DNA of 64,000 nucleotides from a virus. The stretch is from IMG/VR virus record IMGVR_UViG_3300047564_003078, positions 28,766 to 92,765 of that record. The stretch is one strand, 5' to 3'. A program made the translations under genes and the position numbers. The stretch's first letter is position 1; every line of letters starts with the position of its first letter. Positions 17,061-25,399 of the stretch are shown in pieces. The notes beneath the pieces were generated by a model. It did no database searches. It was not told where the DNA came from and saw nothing but the letters and a program-made list of their open reading frames with translations.

Positions 17061-18577
17061 TTACTTGGGGAATAAGTGCCAACAGCCACGATGCTGCTCT
17101 AGCAGTGTACAAACACGAACATGTGGGTATTGATCTCAAACTGATGTTTGCAAGTCACAGCGAACGTTACAGTGGAATTAAAAACGACCCCCATCTAAAT
17201 ACTGCATTAATAGATGCAGCAAAACAACACGGAGAACCAGATGAAGTTGTTTGGTATGAACAACCTTTACTCAAAACTATTAGACAGTTTAGAGCAGGCC
17301 AAGGAATTCGGTTACGCGAAAACAATGTTAAACGTTATCTTAAATCTCATGGGATACACGCTCCTATTAGGTATGTTGATCATCATCTTGCCCATGCTGC
17401 TGCCGGTTTTTATACTAGTGGGTTTACAGAAGCTACTGTCGCATGTATCGACAGTATTGGAGAGTTCGAAACCCTTACCATCTGGGAAGGCAAAGACCGA
17501 GAACTCAAACGTATATATTCACAATCCTATCCCCATTCGCTGGGACTCTGGTATAGTGCGTTCACGCAAAGACTAGGGTTAAAACCGCAAGAGGACGAAT
17601 ATATTCTTATGGGTATGGCAGCCTATGGCGACCCTCTAAAGTACATGAACGAAATACTTGAAGAGTTTTTTTACCCTATAGAAAAAGAAAATCTCAAAGA
17701 CATATTCTTTCCTAAACCTAGAATCAAACTGCGTCACAATTTACACAGGGGATGTCTATGGTGGCGGCCAGAACTCAATAGCCCCCAAGATATAATGGAC
17801 ATAGCAGCGGCTGTTCAAGCAATATATGCGTACTTATTGAAATACATCAGCAACTGGGCTAGATGGAAATCATCCTCGGGTAACCTTGTTCTAATGGGAG
17901 GGTGTGCTTTAAATTGTGCTGCAAACAGCGGCATATACAAAGATTGGAATCAAGTTTGGATAATGCCCAATCCGGGCGATGCCGGGTCAGCTATCGGAGC
18001 ACCACTAGCCCATTACAAACAACACGTTGAATGGCCGGGTCCCTATCTAGGTCACAACATAGAAGGAGATTATCCTGTTGAAGATATTATCCGAGAACTG
18101 CTTACCACAGGTATCTGCGGTGTTGCTAGTGGCCCAGCTGAGTTTGGCCCTCGTGCTCTTGGTCATCGTAGTTTATTGGCTGACCCAAGAGGTGTGGACA
18201 TCAAGGATCGGGTCAACCGCATCAAGCAACGTCAGCAGTTTAGACCATTTGCCCCCGCAGTACTTGAAGAACATGCTGCAACCTATTTCGATGGCCCAGC
18301 AGGACCCTACATGCAATACACTGCTGTTTGCACAGACCCTGGACTACCTGCAATCACGCACGGGGACGGCACCAGTAGGGTACAGACAGTTTCTCGAGAT
18401 CAAAGCCCGGGCTTTAGACGTTTGCTAGAACGCTGGTACGAGGAAACTGGATGCCCTATACTGTTAAATACCAGTCTTAACATCAAGGGTCAACCAATTG
18501 TTAACACTGTAGAGGATGCTATAGAGTTTGAAAAACATTACGGTGTAAAAGTATGCTTGGCTGCTGCGAAAAAGTAA
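17057..18577 (+). CDS. Carbamoyltransferase (NodU/CmcH family)
   Basis: 506 aa from ATG 17057 (overlaps the upstream stop as ATGA). N-terminal ISANSHDAALAVYK, VDHHLAHAAAGFYTSG with metal-ligand histidines near residue 110, DSIGEFET, LMGGCALNCAAN near residue 282, and C-terminal GPAEFGPRALGHRSLLADPR and ILLNTSLNIKGQPI. Transfers carbamoyl from carbamoyl phosphate to a hydroxyl, often on sugars. May decorate phage DNA base or glycan; not decidable here. Confidence 0.9.
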   Translation: MITWGISANSHDAALAVYKHEHVGIDLKLMFASHSERYSGIKNDPHLNTALIDAAKQHGEPDEVVWYEQPLLKTIRQFRAGQGIRLRENNVKRYLKSHGIHAPIRYVDHHLAHAAAGFYTSGFTEATVACIDSIGEFETLTIWEGKDRELKRIYSQSYPHSLGLWYSAFTQRLGLKPQEDEYILMGMAAYGDPLKYMNEILEEFFYPIEKENLKDIFFPKPRIKLRHNLHRGCLWWRPELNSPQDIMDIAAAVQAIYAYLLKYISNWARWKSSSGNLVLMGGCALNCAANSGIYKDWNQVWIMPNPGDAGSAIGAPLAHYKQHVEWPGPYLGHNIEGDYPVEDIIRELLTTGICGVASGPAEFGPRALGHRSLLADPRGVDIKDRVNRIKQRQQFRPFAPAVLEEHAATYFDGPAGPYMQYTAVCTDPGLPAITHGDGTSRVQTVSRDQSPGFRRLLERWYEETGCPILLNTSLNIKGQPIVNTVEDAIEFEKHYGVKVCLAAAKK

Positions 18578-18717
18578 ACATAGTACAACACATTGAAAAG
18601 ATTGAGATTGACACACATACATACTGTATTACAATTATATATTGTGAAAATTGTGGCAGTGTGAAAGCAACAACAAACGTGAGACAAATAAAAAATGGCA
18701 ACAAGACAGAATACTGA
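18553..18717 (+). CDS. Possible small Cys-rich protein, 54 aa
   Basis: ORF overlapping the end of the carbamoyltransferase and the start of the helicase gene. Product MLGCCEKVNIVQHIEKIE... contains CITIIYCENCGSVKA, a possible zinc-knuckle. No Shine-Dalgarno. It fills most of the 117-nt gap between the two genes, which favours a real gene, but support is weak. Confidence 0.3.
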   Translation: MLGCCEKVNIVQHIEKIEIDTHTYCITIIYCENCGSVKATTNVRQIKNGNKTEY

Positions 18718-20113
18718 TTACGGATACGATATACAAAAACTATACTTAGAAATAATGCTCACAGATGCAGAAACATTTGTGCGTTGCCAAAGTGTGTTTG
18801 ATTCAACTACGTTTGATCGTAGACTGCAAGACACTGCTAAATTTATCAACGAGTATGTTATTGCACACAACATTGTGCCCACGTTTGATATGGTTAATGC
18901 TGCAACCAAATCAGATCTTAAGAATCCAGGAACACTTGAAGAAGCACACTATGATTGGCTACTACAAGAATTTGAAACATTCTCGAGACACAAAGCACTG
19001 GAAGCTGCTATTCTCAAAAGTGCAGACTTGCTGGAAAAGGGCGAGTATGGTCCTGTTGAAGAACTTGTAAAGCGGGCTGTACAAATTGGTTTGCAAAAAG
19101 ACTTGGGTACAGACTACTTTGCTGACCCGCGACGCAGACTAGAAGCAATCAAAAGCAACAACGGGCAAGTTAGCACAGGCTGGCCCACACTGGACAAGAA
19201 ACTGTTTGGCGGATTCAACAGAGGCGAACTCAATATCTTTGCAGGCGGTTCGGGCTCGGGCAAGAGTTTGTTCCTTGCTAACATGGGTGTAAATTGGGCA
19301 TTGGCTGGAATGAACGTGCTGTATCTCACTTTCGAACTTAGCGAAAACCTAGTCAGTATGCGTATTGACAGTATGGTTACAGACATTCCCAGCAGAGACA
19401 TCTTTAAGAGCATTGACGATGTTGAAATGAAAGTAAAGATGATTGGAAAGAAGTCGGGCAGTATACAAGTCAAGTACATGCCCACAGGCAAGAATGCCAA
19501 TGACTTGCGTAGCTATATCAAAGAATATGAAATCAAAACAAAGAAAAAACTTGATGTTGTATTGGTAGACTATCTAGATCTTATGCATCCAATCGGACAA
19601 AAGATTTCAGCAGAAAATCTATTCGTCAAAGACAAGTATGTCAGTGAAGAACTGCGTAACCTAGCAATGGAACTGAACACAGTGTTTGTTACAGCAAGTC
19701 AGTTGAACAGAGCCAGCGTTGAAGAAATTGAATTTGATCACAGTCATATTTCCGGTGGTATTTCAAAGATCAATACTGCGGATAACTTGATCGGTATCTT
19801 CACAAGTCGTGCAATGAGAGAACGTGGACGTTATCAAATTCAGCTGATGAAAACACGCTCAAGCTCAGGTGTTAACAGCAAGATTGATTTGGAGTTTGAT
19901 GTAGACAGTCTGCGTATTAGAGATCTTGGCGAGGAAGAAGAATTCAACGATTCTGACAAACGCAAGAGCACAGTGTTTGATCAACTCAAACGCAACAACA
20001 ACGCTCCTACTGCACCTGACAATCCCAGCGAAGGCGACACTGTTGGAAAAATACGTGCAACCACAGACAGCACTGCATTAAGAAACTTCTTAAACAAACT
20101 AGACGTTGAATGA
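18695..20113 (+). CDS. Replicative DNA helicase (DnaB/gp41-like)
   Basis: 472 aa, near T4 gp41 (475 aa). N-terminal helical domain; RecA-like core with Walker A GGSGSGKS at 184-191, LYLTFELSE, Walker B VVLVDYLDL, TASQLNRAS and GGISKINTADNL. Hexameric 5'-3' helicase that travels on the lagging strand and partners with the primase at 15389. C-terminus is a disordered, polar tail. Confidence 0.93.
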   Translation: MATRQNTDYGYDIQKLYLEIMLTDAETFVRCQSVFDSTTFDRRLQDTAKFINEYVIAHNIVPTFDMVNAATKSDLKNPGTLEEAHYDWLLQEFETFSRHKALEAAILKSADLLEKGEYGPVEELVKRAVQIGLQKDLGTDYFADPRRRLEAIKSNNGQVSTGWPTLDKKLFGGFNRGELNIFAGGSGSGKSLFLANMGVNWALAGMNVLYLTFELSENLVSMRIDSMVTDIPSRDIFKSIDDVEMKVKMIGKKSGSIQVKYMPTGKNANDLRSYIKEYEIKTKKKLDVVLVDYLDLMHPIGQKISAENLFVKDKYVSEELRNLAMELNTVFVTASQLNRASVEEIEFDHSHISGGISKINTADNLIGIFTSRAMRERGRYQIQLMKTRSSSGVNSKIDLEFDVDSLRIRDLGEEEEFNDSDKRKSTVFDQLKRNNNAPTAPDNPSEGDTVGKIRATTDSTALRNFLNKLDVE

Positions 20114-20129
20114 GATATTATCTAGGAAG

Positions 20130-20891
20130 TCAGCCTACAAATAGACGCTGCCAAAAGGTCTGTGTTTGAACAGTACGCACCACGGGCAATCTACGCACAC
20201 CTAATGCTCGGCTAGGATCATAGAGATCAATTCTAACCGAGTTCTTTTGATTGCCGCCCAATATTTGCCAATACACCTTGCCATCTACAGTTACAGTGTC
20301 CACATAGAATCCTACATGACCTTGCCAGCTTTGTCTACCACGTGGAAACACCACTATGTCACCGGGCTGTGGATCCTCATGTTTATGATTCACAGGCTCG
20401 CCCCATTCTAAGAAACTTCTAGCCATCAACGGATATTCACTTACACTCTCTGATCCTGCATGATCGCCGCTGTGCAACACCGAGTTAACAAAAGCTGCAC
20501 ACCACTCCGTCTGTCTTGGATCCACACCCAAAAAGTCTCGCAGTTCTGATCTGTGCTGTTGTTCGTTCTTGTCCACCCACTCGTAGGCCACATCAAGATA
20601 AAAAGTTTCTCTTATCTTAGGTGCAAACAAAGCTTGAAACAAAGGATCGTTGCGTCGCGGCGGTTCGGGCTCAGGCGGCACCGACACATTTGATATCACA
20701 GCATCAGGTCTACTGCGTGGTCGTGGACTGGTTTCCACCACTGTGACCACGGGCACCGACTCCGGTGTTGCTGGTTCTGTAACAGCATATACCACACCGC
20801 TGGCACGTTCTTCTATGTCTTGTGAAACAACTTGCAATTGACTGCAAGCCCCTAATATGCTGACAGCAGCTACGATTGTTGGTATTCTCAT
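20130..20891 (-). CDS. Lipoprotein with NlpC/P60- or CHAP-like peptidoglycan hydrolase domain
   Basis: 253 aa. N-terminal signal with lipobox ILGAC (Cys16), a Pro/Glu-rich linker to about residue 80, then EWCAAFVNSVLHSG and GDIVVFPRGRQSWQGHVGFYV, which supply the Cys and His of a TIGR02594-type papain-like amidase. Likely cuts peptidoglycan from the outer-membrane side. A lipid-anchored lysin is unusual. GGAGG lies 8 nt upstream; TATAAGTA-like late element further up. Confidence 0.75.
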   Translation of the reverse strand: MRIPTIVAAVSILGACSQLQVVSQDIEERASGVVYAVTEPATPESVPVVTVVETSPRPRSRPDAVISNVSVPPEPEPPRRNDPLFQALFAPKIRETFYLDVAYEWVDKNEQQHRSELRDFLGVDPRQTEWCAAFVNSVLHSGDHAGSESVSEYPLMARSFLEWGEPVNHKHEDPQPGDIVVFPRGRQSWQGHVGFYVDTVTVDGKVYWQILGGNQKNSVRIDLYDPSRALGVRRLPVVRTVQTQTFWQRLFVG

Positions 20892-20960
20892 ACTTGGCCC
20901 TCCTAGTACTTATACACACCAACAGAGATACTGCGTGTGGTAAGCAGGATCTTGCTGACT

Positions 20961-21662
20961 CTACTGTAGAAAATGTTCTATGCTGTGGGCTAAACTGCTG
21001 AAGTTGGCTGCTAACCAAGCATGTCCTGCAGGTCCAGGATGAGCACCATCTCTGGCACCTCGGTCAAAGAACACACCGTTCAACCGTGGATCGTCTATGC
21101 TGATCATCTGAACCTCAAACCCGTAGCGTTGGCTGAGACCGTATAGTGCATAGCGTGTGGTACGTACCATAGCACTCAACACACCTGGATGCATGGCAGT
21201 GCGAGTCCAATAACGCCGTATCACCGAAGGATCCGTCAACGGAACATTGGGACGACTGTGAACACTGAATGTGTCCGCTCGTGCATCCTCATAATGACCC
21301 AAATAACGTCTGCCTGGTGTAGGCTCCAAATAGTACAGCACACTGATACGGTGGTTGCACTTTCGCAACAGCGTTTCCAAATAGTGTATGCAGGCTTCTT
21401 GTCCAGTACCACCTTCGCTGATGTTCATGGTTATGCCCATAACACTGCTCCAGGTTTGCTCCTCGCGAACTCCTACACCATAGGTACAACTGCAACCTAA
21501 ACTGGCAGTGGTTGGCTCCGACACTGGCCAATCCAGTCCTCTAAATCCATAACGATTGTGACGATATTCTATGTCCACACCACGCCAGGCAGGATTGCCA
21601 AATCCTCTATCTCCTGCACATAACGGACCTACTGTATAAGGCTTTACATGTGTTAATTGCAT
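20961..21662 (-). CDS. SGNH/GDSL hydrolase-like protein
   Basis: 233 aa from ATG 21662, chosen because a late element ends 5 nt upstream; 27 further in-frame codons upstream cross that element. Block I SLGCSCTYGVGV near residue 54 and block V DGAHPGPAGHAWLA near the end fit an SGNH hydrolase (esterase or acetyl-transfer on sugars). A second, different SGNH protein is at 36864-37472. Precedes the lipoprotein lysin on the same strand. Confidence 0.65.
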   Translation of the reverse strand: MQLTHVKPYTVGPLCAGDRGFGNPAWRGVDIEYRHNRYGFRGLDWPVSEPTTASLGCSCTYGVGVREEQTWSSVMGITMNISEGGTGQEACIHYLETLLRKCNHRISVLYYLEPTPGRRYLGHYEDARADTFSVHSRPNVPLTDPSVIRRYWTRTAMHPGVLSAMVRTTRYALYGLSQRYGFEVQMISIDDPRLNGVFFDRGARDGAHPGPAGHAWLAANFSSLAHSIEHFLQ

Positions 21663-21673
21663 ACAGATATTTA
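21663..21673 (-). promoter_or_regulatory. Late promoter fused to start codon (leaderless type)
   Basis: On the minus strand GTAAATA, TCTGT, then ATG 21662: gap of five nt and no Shine-Dalgarno. Confidence 0.6.
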
Positions 21674-21785
21674 CCAAGAGCCCTAAGCCGCTCGCGGAAA
21701 AGCCCCACGCTGCGAAGCAGCTCGCGGTAGCAAAAAATAACAATTCAGTACCAGCGTACTAGAACCGTATATAAAAACAATTCTA

Positions 21786-21846
21786 CATTGACCACGTCGC
21801 TAGCACCCTAACGACACGTCGATAACCGCCTAGCGACACGGTGTAG
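21786..21846 (-). repeat. 22-bp repeats, left copy (inverted relative to 31.2 kb)
   Basis: On the minus strand TATCGACGTGTCGTTAG and neighbouring degenerate units (starts near 21786, 21808, 21830) recur every 22 bp. The same units occur in opposite orientation at 31187-31260. The two arrays bracket the minus-strand early region. Confidence 0.75.
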
Positions 21847-21855
21847 AAAAATACA

Positions 21856-22071
21856 TCATTCTATTATGCGTACACCGTCTGTACTCAACAAAAACAGTGT
21901 CATATTTTTAGGACTGTGATGAGCTGCACACACTATTTCAAAATGTTCACTGGCTAACAGAGTAAACCCACGGTGAACCAATTCTACTCGTACCCATTGA
22001 ACTTTTCCAAACGGGTACAAAAACATGCTACGGCGGTCTAACTCAACATGCAGTCGCCAAGTGTACAACAT
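21856..22071 (-). CDS. Unknown 71-aa protein
   Basis: Start at ATG 22071, five nt downstream of a late TAAATA element. Product begins MLYTWRLHVELDRRSMFLYP and ends TDGVRIIE; about four beta strands predicted by eye. Function unknown. Confidence 0.6.
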   Translation of the reverse strand: MLYTWRLHVELDRRSMFLYPFGKVQWVRVELVHRGFTLLASEHFEIVCAAHHSPKNMTLFLLSTDGVRIIE

Positions 22072-22082
22072 AGAAATATTTA
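22072..22082 (-). promoter_or_regulatory. Late promoter fused to start codon (leaderless type)
   Basis: GTAAATA, TTTCT, ATG 22071 on the minus strand; gap of five nt, no Shine-Dalgarno. Confidence 0.6.
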
Positions 22083-22116
22083 CCGGAGCAACGCTCCAGT
22101 GCAGGCAGTTGATCAC

Positions 22117-22465
22117 TGCCTTGCAGTTTCAGTTGAGAGGGGTATACTGCGTAAAAAAAATACTGCAAAAAAAATTTACACGGAGTACTTGAGCAAGGTG
22201 GGACCGAGATTTCATACACAGTGAGAAAAAACTTGTGCTGCGGTTTTTTATAAAGAAGTACTTATAGTTTCAGGGTGGTGATCGTGCAACCCCTGGTATT
22301 TAAAATCGCTACTACGCTGTGTAAGCTTTTGTAAATAAAGAATTATATGCGACCCCCCGAAGAGAAAAAATATTTTTCTTTGCCGACCTCAAGAGAAAAT
22401 CCGCAGGTTGTCAAACACTGCGGAAGTTCTGTATACATCAACGAAGGAGACAGCCGTTGTGATCG
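22117..22465 (-). other. Gene-free stretch downstream of early operon
   Basis: No convincing ORF. Contains A-runs (near 22154-22180), a GAAAAAATATTTTTC hairpin near 22364-22379, and the terminator-like hairpin at 22400-22424. Probably the transcription end zone of the minus-strand early region. Confidence 0.5.
22388..22425 (-). terminator. Probable terminator of early operon
   Basis: Perfect 7-bp inverted repeat TCCGCAG/CTGCGGA with 11-nt loop, followed on the minus strand by TTTTCTCTT, about 40 nt after the stop of the last early gene. Confidence 0.55.
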
Positions 22466-22840
22466 TTAGTCTGCTCTGCTGCCAGCGTAGGCAGTGTAAC
22501 CATACTTGGTGAGCACACGAGCAGCAGCACGAGCACCTGCTTCCTTAGCGTCCATGCTCTGCCCGGGCCACTGTGCAGGGTTCCACAGTTCGTAAGCCCG
22601 ACCAGTGTAGTCAGGACGCAGTCCAATCTCCTTAAGCGTTTGACGCTCCAGCTTACCCAGCTTAGTGTTGCCCTTGTGCTTGGGATATACAGTGACCCAA
22701 GCAAAGCCGCAGTACATGGGTTCGCCATAAGCATTGCCGCCAGTGCTGGCTTTCCACTCTGCGATGTAGTCGTGTGCAGCAGCAGCAGCCGCAGTCAAGG
22801 TCTCGTCACGTACTTGGATGGTGTCCATGGTAAAGGTCAT
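22466..22840 (-). CDS. Unknown early protein, 124 aa
   Basis: ATG 22840 with AAGGA 8 nt upstream, in a leader starting from the promoter at 22871-22898. Contains an Ala-run helix and YCGFAWVTVYPKHKGNTKLG, then GYTAYAGSRAD. No known domain. Last gene of the minus early block. Confidence 0.7.
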   Translation of the reverse strand: MTFTMDTIQVRDETLTAAAAAAHDYIAEWKASTGGNAYGEPMYCGFAWVTVYPKHKGNTKLGKLERQTLKEIGLRPDYTGRAYELWNPAQWPGQSMDAKEAGARAAARVLTKYGYTAYAGSRAD

Positions 22841-22870
22841 CTTGTGTTCCTTTGTGTTGCCTACAGTGTT

Positions 22871-22898
22871 TATATAGTACGCTGCGGTGGAAGGTCAA
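22871..22898 (-). promoter_or_regulatory. Early sigma70-type promoter
   Basis: Minus strand TTGACC, 16-nt spacer, TATATA, followed by the shared CTGTAGGCAACA leader. Confidence 0.7.
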
Positions 22899-23122
22899 GC
22901 CACTGTGGCGAAGTTTTCTTGCCGCAGAGGCAGATAGTTCTTTGCCACAGCATAGCGGATCAATTGACGATCCAGTTCAGTGAGTGTGGTCACACGGTTA
23001 GGAGTCTCCAGTTCAAATGCCAGTTGGCTTGCGGCATTGGCGATGCGATCGTTGAGATCACGTTCAGCAGTGCAGCGGAGACGATACATGATCTGTTGGA
23101 CTTGAGCGGCAGTGAGTTTCAT
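22895..23122 (-). CDS. Unknown early protein, 75 aa
   Basis: Helical protein starting MKLTAAQVQQIMYRLRC. Its ATG overlaps the stop of the upstream gene by 4 nt. Its stop overlaps the -35 of the next promoter. Function unknown. Confidence 0.65.
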   Translation of the reverse strand: MKLTAAQVQQIMYRLRCTAERDLNDRIANAASQLAFELETPNRVTTLTELDRQLIRYAVAKNYLPLRQENFATVA

Positions 23123-23250
23123 TTCTCTTCCTCATATACTAGGACAGGGTCGTGTGCATTGCGTGGTGCAGTGGTCATTGCGATAGCGTCTTCTAGACGT
23201 GTGACCACAGCTACGATTTCGCGGGTAAGATAGTCGCGGATGATATACAT
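23119..23250 (-). CDS. Unknown early protein, 43 aa
   Basis: ATG 23250 (MYIIRDYLTREIVAVV...) is preferred to the ORF's upstream start at 23337, which lies inside the membrane-protein gene. Ends VLVYEEEK and overlaps the next gene. Function unknown. Confidence 0.55.
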   Translation of the reverse strand: MYIIRDYLTREIVAVVTRLEDAIAMTTAPRNAHDPVLVYEEEK

Positions 23251-23251
23251 G

Positions 23252-23443
23252 TTAGTCTCGCTTGATTCGAACAGTGCTCTTGCCAAAGAACGCAACCAGC
23301 ACAACCATTGCCAGCCAGTTCCAGAAGCTGTAGGCAATGCCCATAGCGAACAGAGTGTTCAGTGCCCAAATCGCAGCCAAGGGCCAAAGGAAGACCCAAA
23401 GGATGATGGTGAGCACAAGGGTAGTTCCAAACCAGGTCTTCAT
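23252..23443 (-). CDS. Early membrane protein, 63 aa
   Basis: Two hydrophobic segments (about residues 5-25 and 30-54) with charged ends (GKSTVRIKRD). AGGAG precedes the ATG. Likely inner-membrane; may alter host envelope after infection, which is inference. Confidence 0.65.
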   Translation of the reverse strand: MKTWFGTTLVLTIILWVFLWPLAAIWALNTLFAMGIAYSFWNWLAMVVLVAFFGKSTVRIKRD

Positions 23444-23456
23444 CTCAGTTCTCCTA

Positions 23457-23702
23457 TCAAAATTCGTCGATCAGTGCGAAGTCGTCATCGCCCTCGTAGT
23501 GGTCTTGGTAGTCATCTGCACTGTAGGTATAGATTGTGCTGTATTCGCCGTTGCTGAGGTGAACCGCAACATCAATGGTGTTGTATCCGCCAAAGCCGTC
23601 TTCAACATAATCATCTGCCCAACGCAGGGCTTCACTGCGAGTGTCAGCTTCATGCAGCAGGCATTCGGTGGTGTAGCCATAGTCGCCATAGATCTTGTAC
23701 AT
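23457..23702 (-). CDS. Unknown acidic early protein, 81 aa
   Basis: Starts MYKIYGDYGYTTECLLHE; very acidic and Tyr-rich C-terminus (YEGDDDFALIDEF). Acidic small early proteins are often inhibitors or DNA mimics; that is speculation here. Confidence 0.65.
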   Translation of the reverse strand: MYKIYGDYGYTTECLLHEADTRSEALRWADDYVEDGFGGYNTIDVAVHLSNGEYSTIYTYSADDYQDHYEGDDDFALIDEF

Positions 23703-23730
23703 CGTCGTCTCCTGTGTTGCCTACAGTCTA

Positions 23731-23759
23731 CATATAGTGTTCTGGTTTCGGTTTGTCAA
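23731..23759 (-). promoter_or_regulatory. Early sigma70-type promoter
   Basis: TTGACA, 17-nt spacer, TATATG, then the shared CTGTAGGCAACA leader (minus strand). Confidence 0.75.
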
Positions 23760-23786
23760 CCTCTAACAGCGGGGTTCTGTGATTTT

Positions 23787-23957
23787 TTATTCCAGAGCCT
23801 CAGTGCAGTCGCAGTCCATCATATACTCGCTCATGATGCTGTCGTATGCAACATCACGCTTGGCCTGCCATTGTCCCACAGTCTCAGGACTGAACACGTA
23901 CACCAGCACGATGAGCCATGCAGTGGCGAAGAACAGGTTCGTTGGGTAGTTTTGCAT
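23787..23957 (-). CDS. Small early membrane protein, 56 aa
   Basis: AGGAG upstream of ATG 23957. One hydrophobic segment (LFFATAWLIVLVYVF) after a short N-terminus, then an acidic tail with DCDC. Single-pass membrane protein of unknown role. Confidence 0.6.
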   Translation of the reverse strand: MQNYPTNLFFATAWLIVLVYVFSPETVGQWQAKRDVAYDSIMSEYMMDCDCTEALE

Positions 23958-23958
23958 C

Positions 23959-24234
23959 TTATTTCTCCTCTTTCACGCCCATTGCACGGGCAGCGGCTAC
24001 ACCTGCTTCAGTGAGGTACAGCACACGGTTACGGGTCTCAGTTTCGACAAACAGGCAACCAGCGTCATCTCCGCGTCCTTGGTTCCAGCTTTGGAGACGT
24101 GCATCTGGGTTCTTCAGCAGTGCGGTGAGTGCCATCTTGCGAGCACGGTCGCCTTCGTTGTACTTGCCATTGCAGCCGCACATGCAGCCAGGCTTGCCAG
24201 CGTATGAACGGACGGTGTGTTCCAGTGCGAGCAT
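23959..24234 (-). CDS. Unknown early protein with Cys cluster, 91 aa
   Basis: ATG 24234 follows an AGAGGG site in the conserved leader; the longer ORF start at 24285 would cross the promoter. CMCGCNGKY near residue 18 could bind a metal. C-terminus ARAMGVKEEK. Its stop lies one base before the next ATG. Confidence 0.65.
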   Translation of the reverse strand: MLALEHTVRSYAGKPGCMCGCNGKYNEGDRARKMALTALLKNPDARLQSWNQGRGDDAGCLFVETETRNRVLYLTEAGVAAARAMGVKEEK

Positions 24235-24267
24235 CGTGTATCCCTCTTCGTTGCTGCCTACATGTTT

Positions 24268-24296
24268 AATATAGTAACCGTTCAACGGTTTGTCAA
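24268..24296 (-). promoter_or_regulatory. Early sigma70-type promoter
   Basis: TTGACA, 17 nt, TATATT, then AAACATGTAGGCAGCAA leader (minus strand). Confidence 0.8.
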
Positions 24297-24691
24297 GAGC
24301 CTTCAGCCACTTTTTCTAGGTCTGCCAAAAGATTTTTCAGAGCCGCGATACGCTCTTGGCTAGGAAAGAAGCGGCCTGAATAGCTGTAGCCCTCCTTGAG
24401 TTCCTGCTCCATAGCACGAGCGATTCGCACCTGCTCCTTGCGACGAGTCTCGCTCTCTTGGATCATACGCAGTTTGGCAGCCTGCATCAAGCTAGGACCA
24501 TAATCGTCCTTGTAAGCATCTCCCGTCTTGGTGAAACGATACTCCCGGTCATCGCTTTGGACGAAGATGTGTCCGTGTCCGTTGACCTTGGTCACAGTGC
24601 CAAAGCGGCTCATCAAGATCGTGCCGTGGCGATGTTGACGAACAATACCAACCGTTTCACCAACCTCAGTAACGAACTCACCGTATGCCAT
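24293..24691 (-). CDS. Unknown early protein, 132 aa
   Basis: N-terminal beta-rich part with FGTVTKVNGHGHIFVQS (SH3/KOW-like barrel, by eye) and a C-terminal charged helix. The stop overlaps the next -35 region. A related barrel occurs in the gene at 29806. Function unknown. Confidence 0.65.
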   Translation of the reverse strand: MAYGEFVTEVGETVGIVRQHRHGTILMSRFGTVTKVNGHGHIFVQSDDREYRFTKTGDAYKDDYGPSLMQAAKLRMIQESETRRKEQVRIARAMEQELKEGYSYSGRFFPSQERIAALKNLLADLEKVAEGS

Positions 24692-24729
24692 CTGCTTGTG
24701 CTCCTCTAGCAGTGTTGCCCTACATGTTT

Positions 24730-24758
24730 AATATAGTCATGGTGACCGCAAAGGTCAA
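24730..24758 (-). promoter_or_regulatory. Early sigma70-type promoter
   Basis: TTGACC, 17 nt, TATATT, then AAACATGTAGGGCAACA leader (minus strand). Confidence 0.75.
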
Positions 24759-24777
24759 CCTCGAACTCAATCTTTTT

Positions 24778-24969
24778 TTAGATTCCGTCGTAGTCGGGCA
24801 GTGCCTGCAGGCGGGGGATTTCCTTTTGGATGATCTCCAACTCCTGTGCTTCGGGCACAGGCGGCATGGAGTAGGCCATAGCCAACCAGCCAATGGTGTA
24901 TTCTGTGCCACACTTCTGACGCAGGAGTTTGACGAAGTCTTGCTTGACGTAGAACGGTTTGGTTTCCAT
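24778..24969 (-). CDS. Unknown early protein, 63 aa
   Basis: Begins METKPFYVKQDFVKLLRQ, helical, with a Pro-rich middle; stop is followed by an A-run just upstream of the next promoter. Function unknown. Confidence 0.65.
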   Translation of the reverse strand: METKPFYVKQDFVKLLRQKCGTEYTIGWLAMAYSMPPVPEAQELEIIQKEIPRLQALPDYDGI

Positions 24970-24996
24970 CTTGTGCTCCTTGCTGCCTACACGTTT

Positions 24997-25025
24997 AATA
25001 TAGTAGGTGCGACCCTGGTTGTCAA
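24997..25025 (-). promoter_or_regulatory. Early sigma70-type promoter
   Basis: TTGACA, 17 nt, TATATT, then AAACGTGTAGGCAGCAA leader (minus strand). Confidence 0.8.
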
Positions 25026-25046
25026 GAGCCGCACCAGAATTTTTTT

Positions 25047-25331
25047 TTACATGCTCCAGTAGGTTTCGCTAGCGGGCGAGCAAGCCAGTGGCGTGTTCAC
25101 GCTCTCCTCGTACTCAACACCGCTCATCAAATTGACTCGCTTCACAGTCCGCTCAATGTGACGGAAGTAGTATTCTTTCTCTGCGATGCCGTAGCAGTAG
25201 ATTGGATGATTAGGATCTGTTTGCAATTGACCTTTGCCCATACGAGTCAGTTGGGCCTGAGCAGCGGCGTGCGTCTTGTACTCCTTGCTGACGATGCGAG
25301 TGTCGTGCCGATCGTAAAGAAAGTATCCCAT
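25047..25331 (-). CDS. Unknown early protein, 94 aa
   Basis: Starts MGYFLYDRHDTRIVSKEYKT; contains YCYGIAEKEYYFRHIER. Looks like a compact alpha/beta protein. Stop TAA is followed by an A-run. Function unknown. Confidence 0.65.
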   Translation of the reverse strand: MGYFLYDRHDTRIVSKEYKTHAAAQAQLTRMGKGQLQTDPNHPIYCYGIAEKEYYFRHIERTVKRVNLMSGVEYEESVNTPLACSPASETYWSM

Positions 25332-25365
25332 CTTCGTTCCCTCTTGTGTGTAGCCCTACTCAGCA

Positions 25366-25394
25366 TATATAGCACGCCAAGTAGGGCTCGTCAA
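25366..25394 (-). promoter_or_regulatory. Early sigma70-type promoter
   Basis: TTGACG, 17 nt, TATATA (minus strand); the downstream leader (TGCTGAGTAGGGC) diverges from the consensus. Confidence 0.65.
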
Positions 25395-25399
25395 CCGGT

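Noticed and set aside
17214-18428. ORFs of 116-120 codons inside the carbamoyltransferase gene
   Set aside because: Alternate-frame shadows of a strongly conserved coding region.
22640-24014. Long plus-strand ORFs opposite the early genes (for example 22640-23233, 23337-24014)
   Set aside because: They are mirror frames of GC-rich minus-strand genes; promoters, leaders and ribosome-binding sites all face the minus strand.
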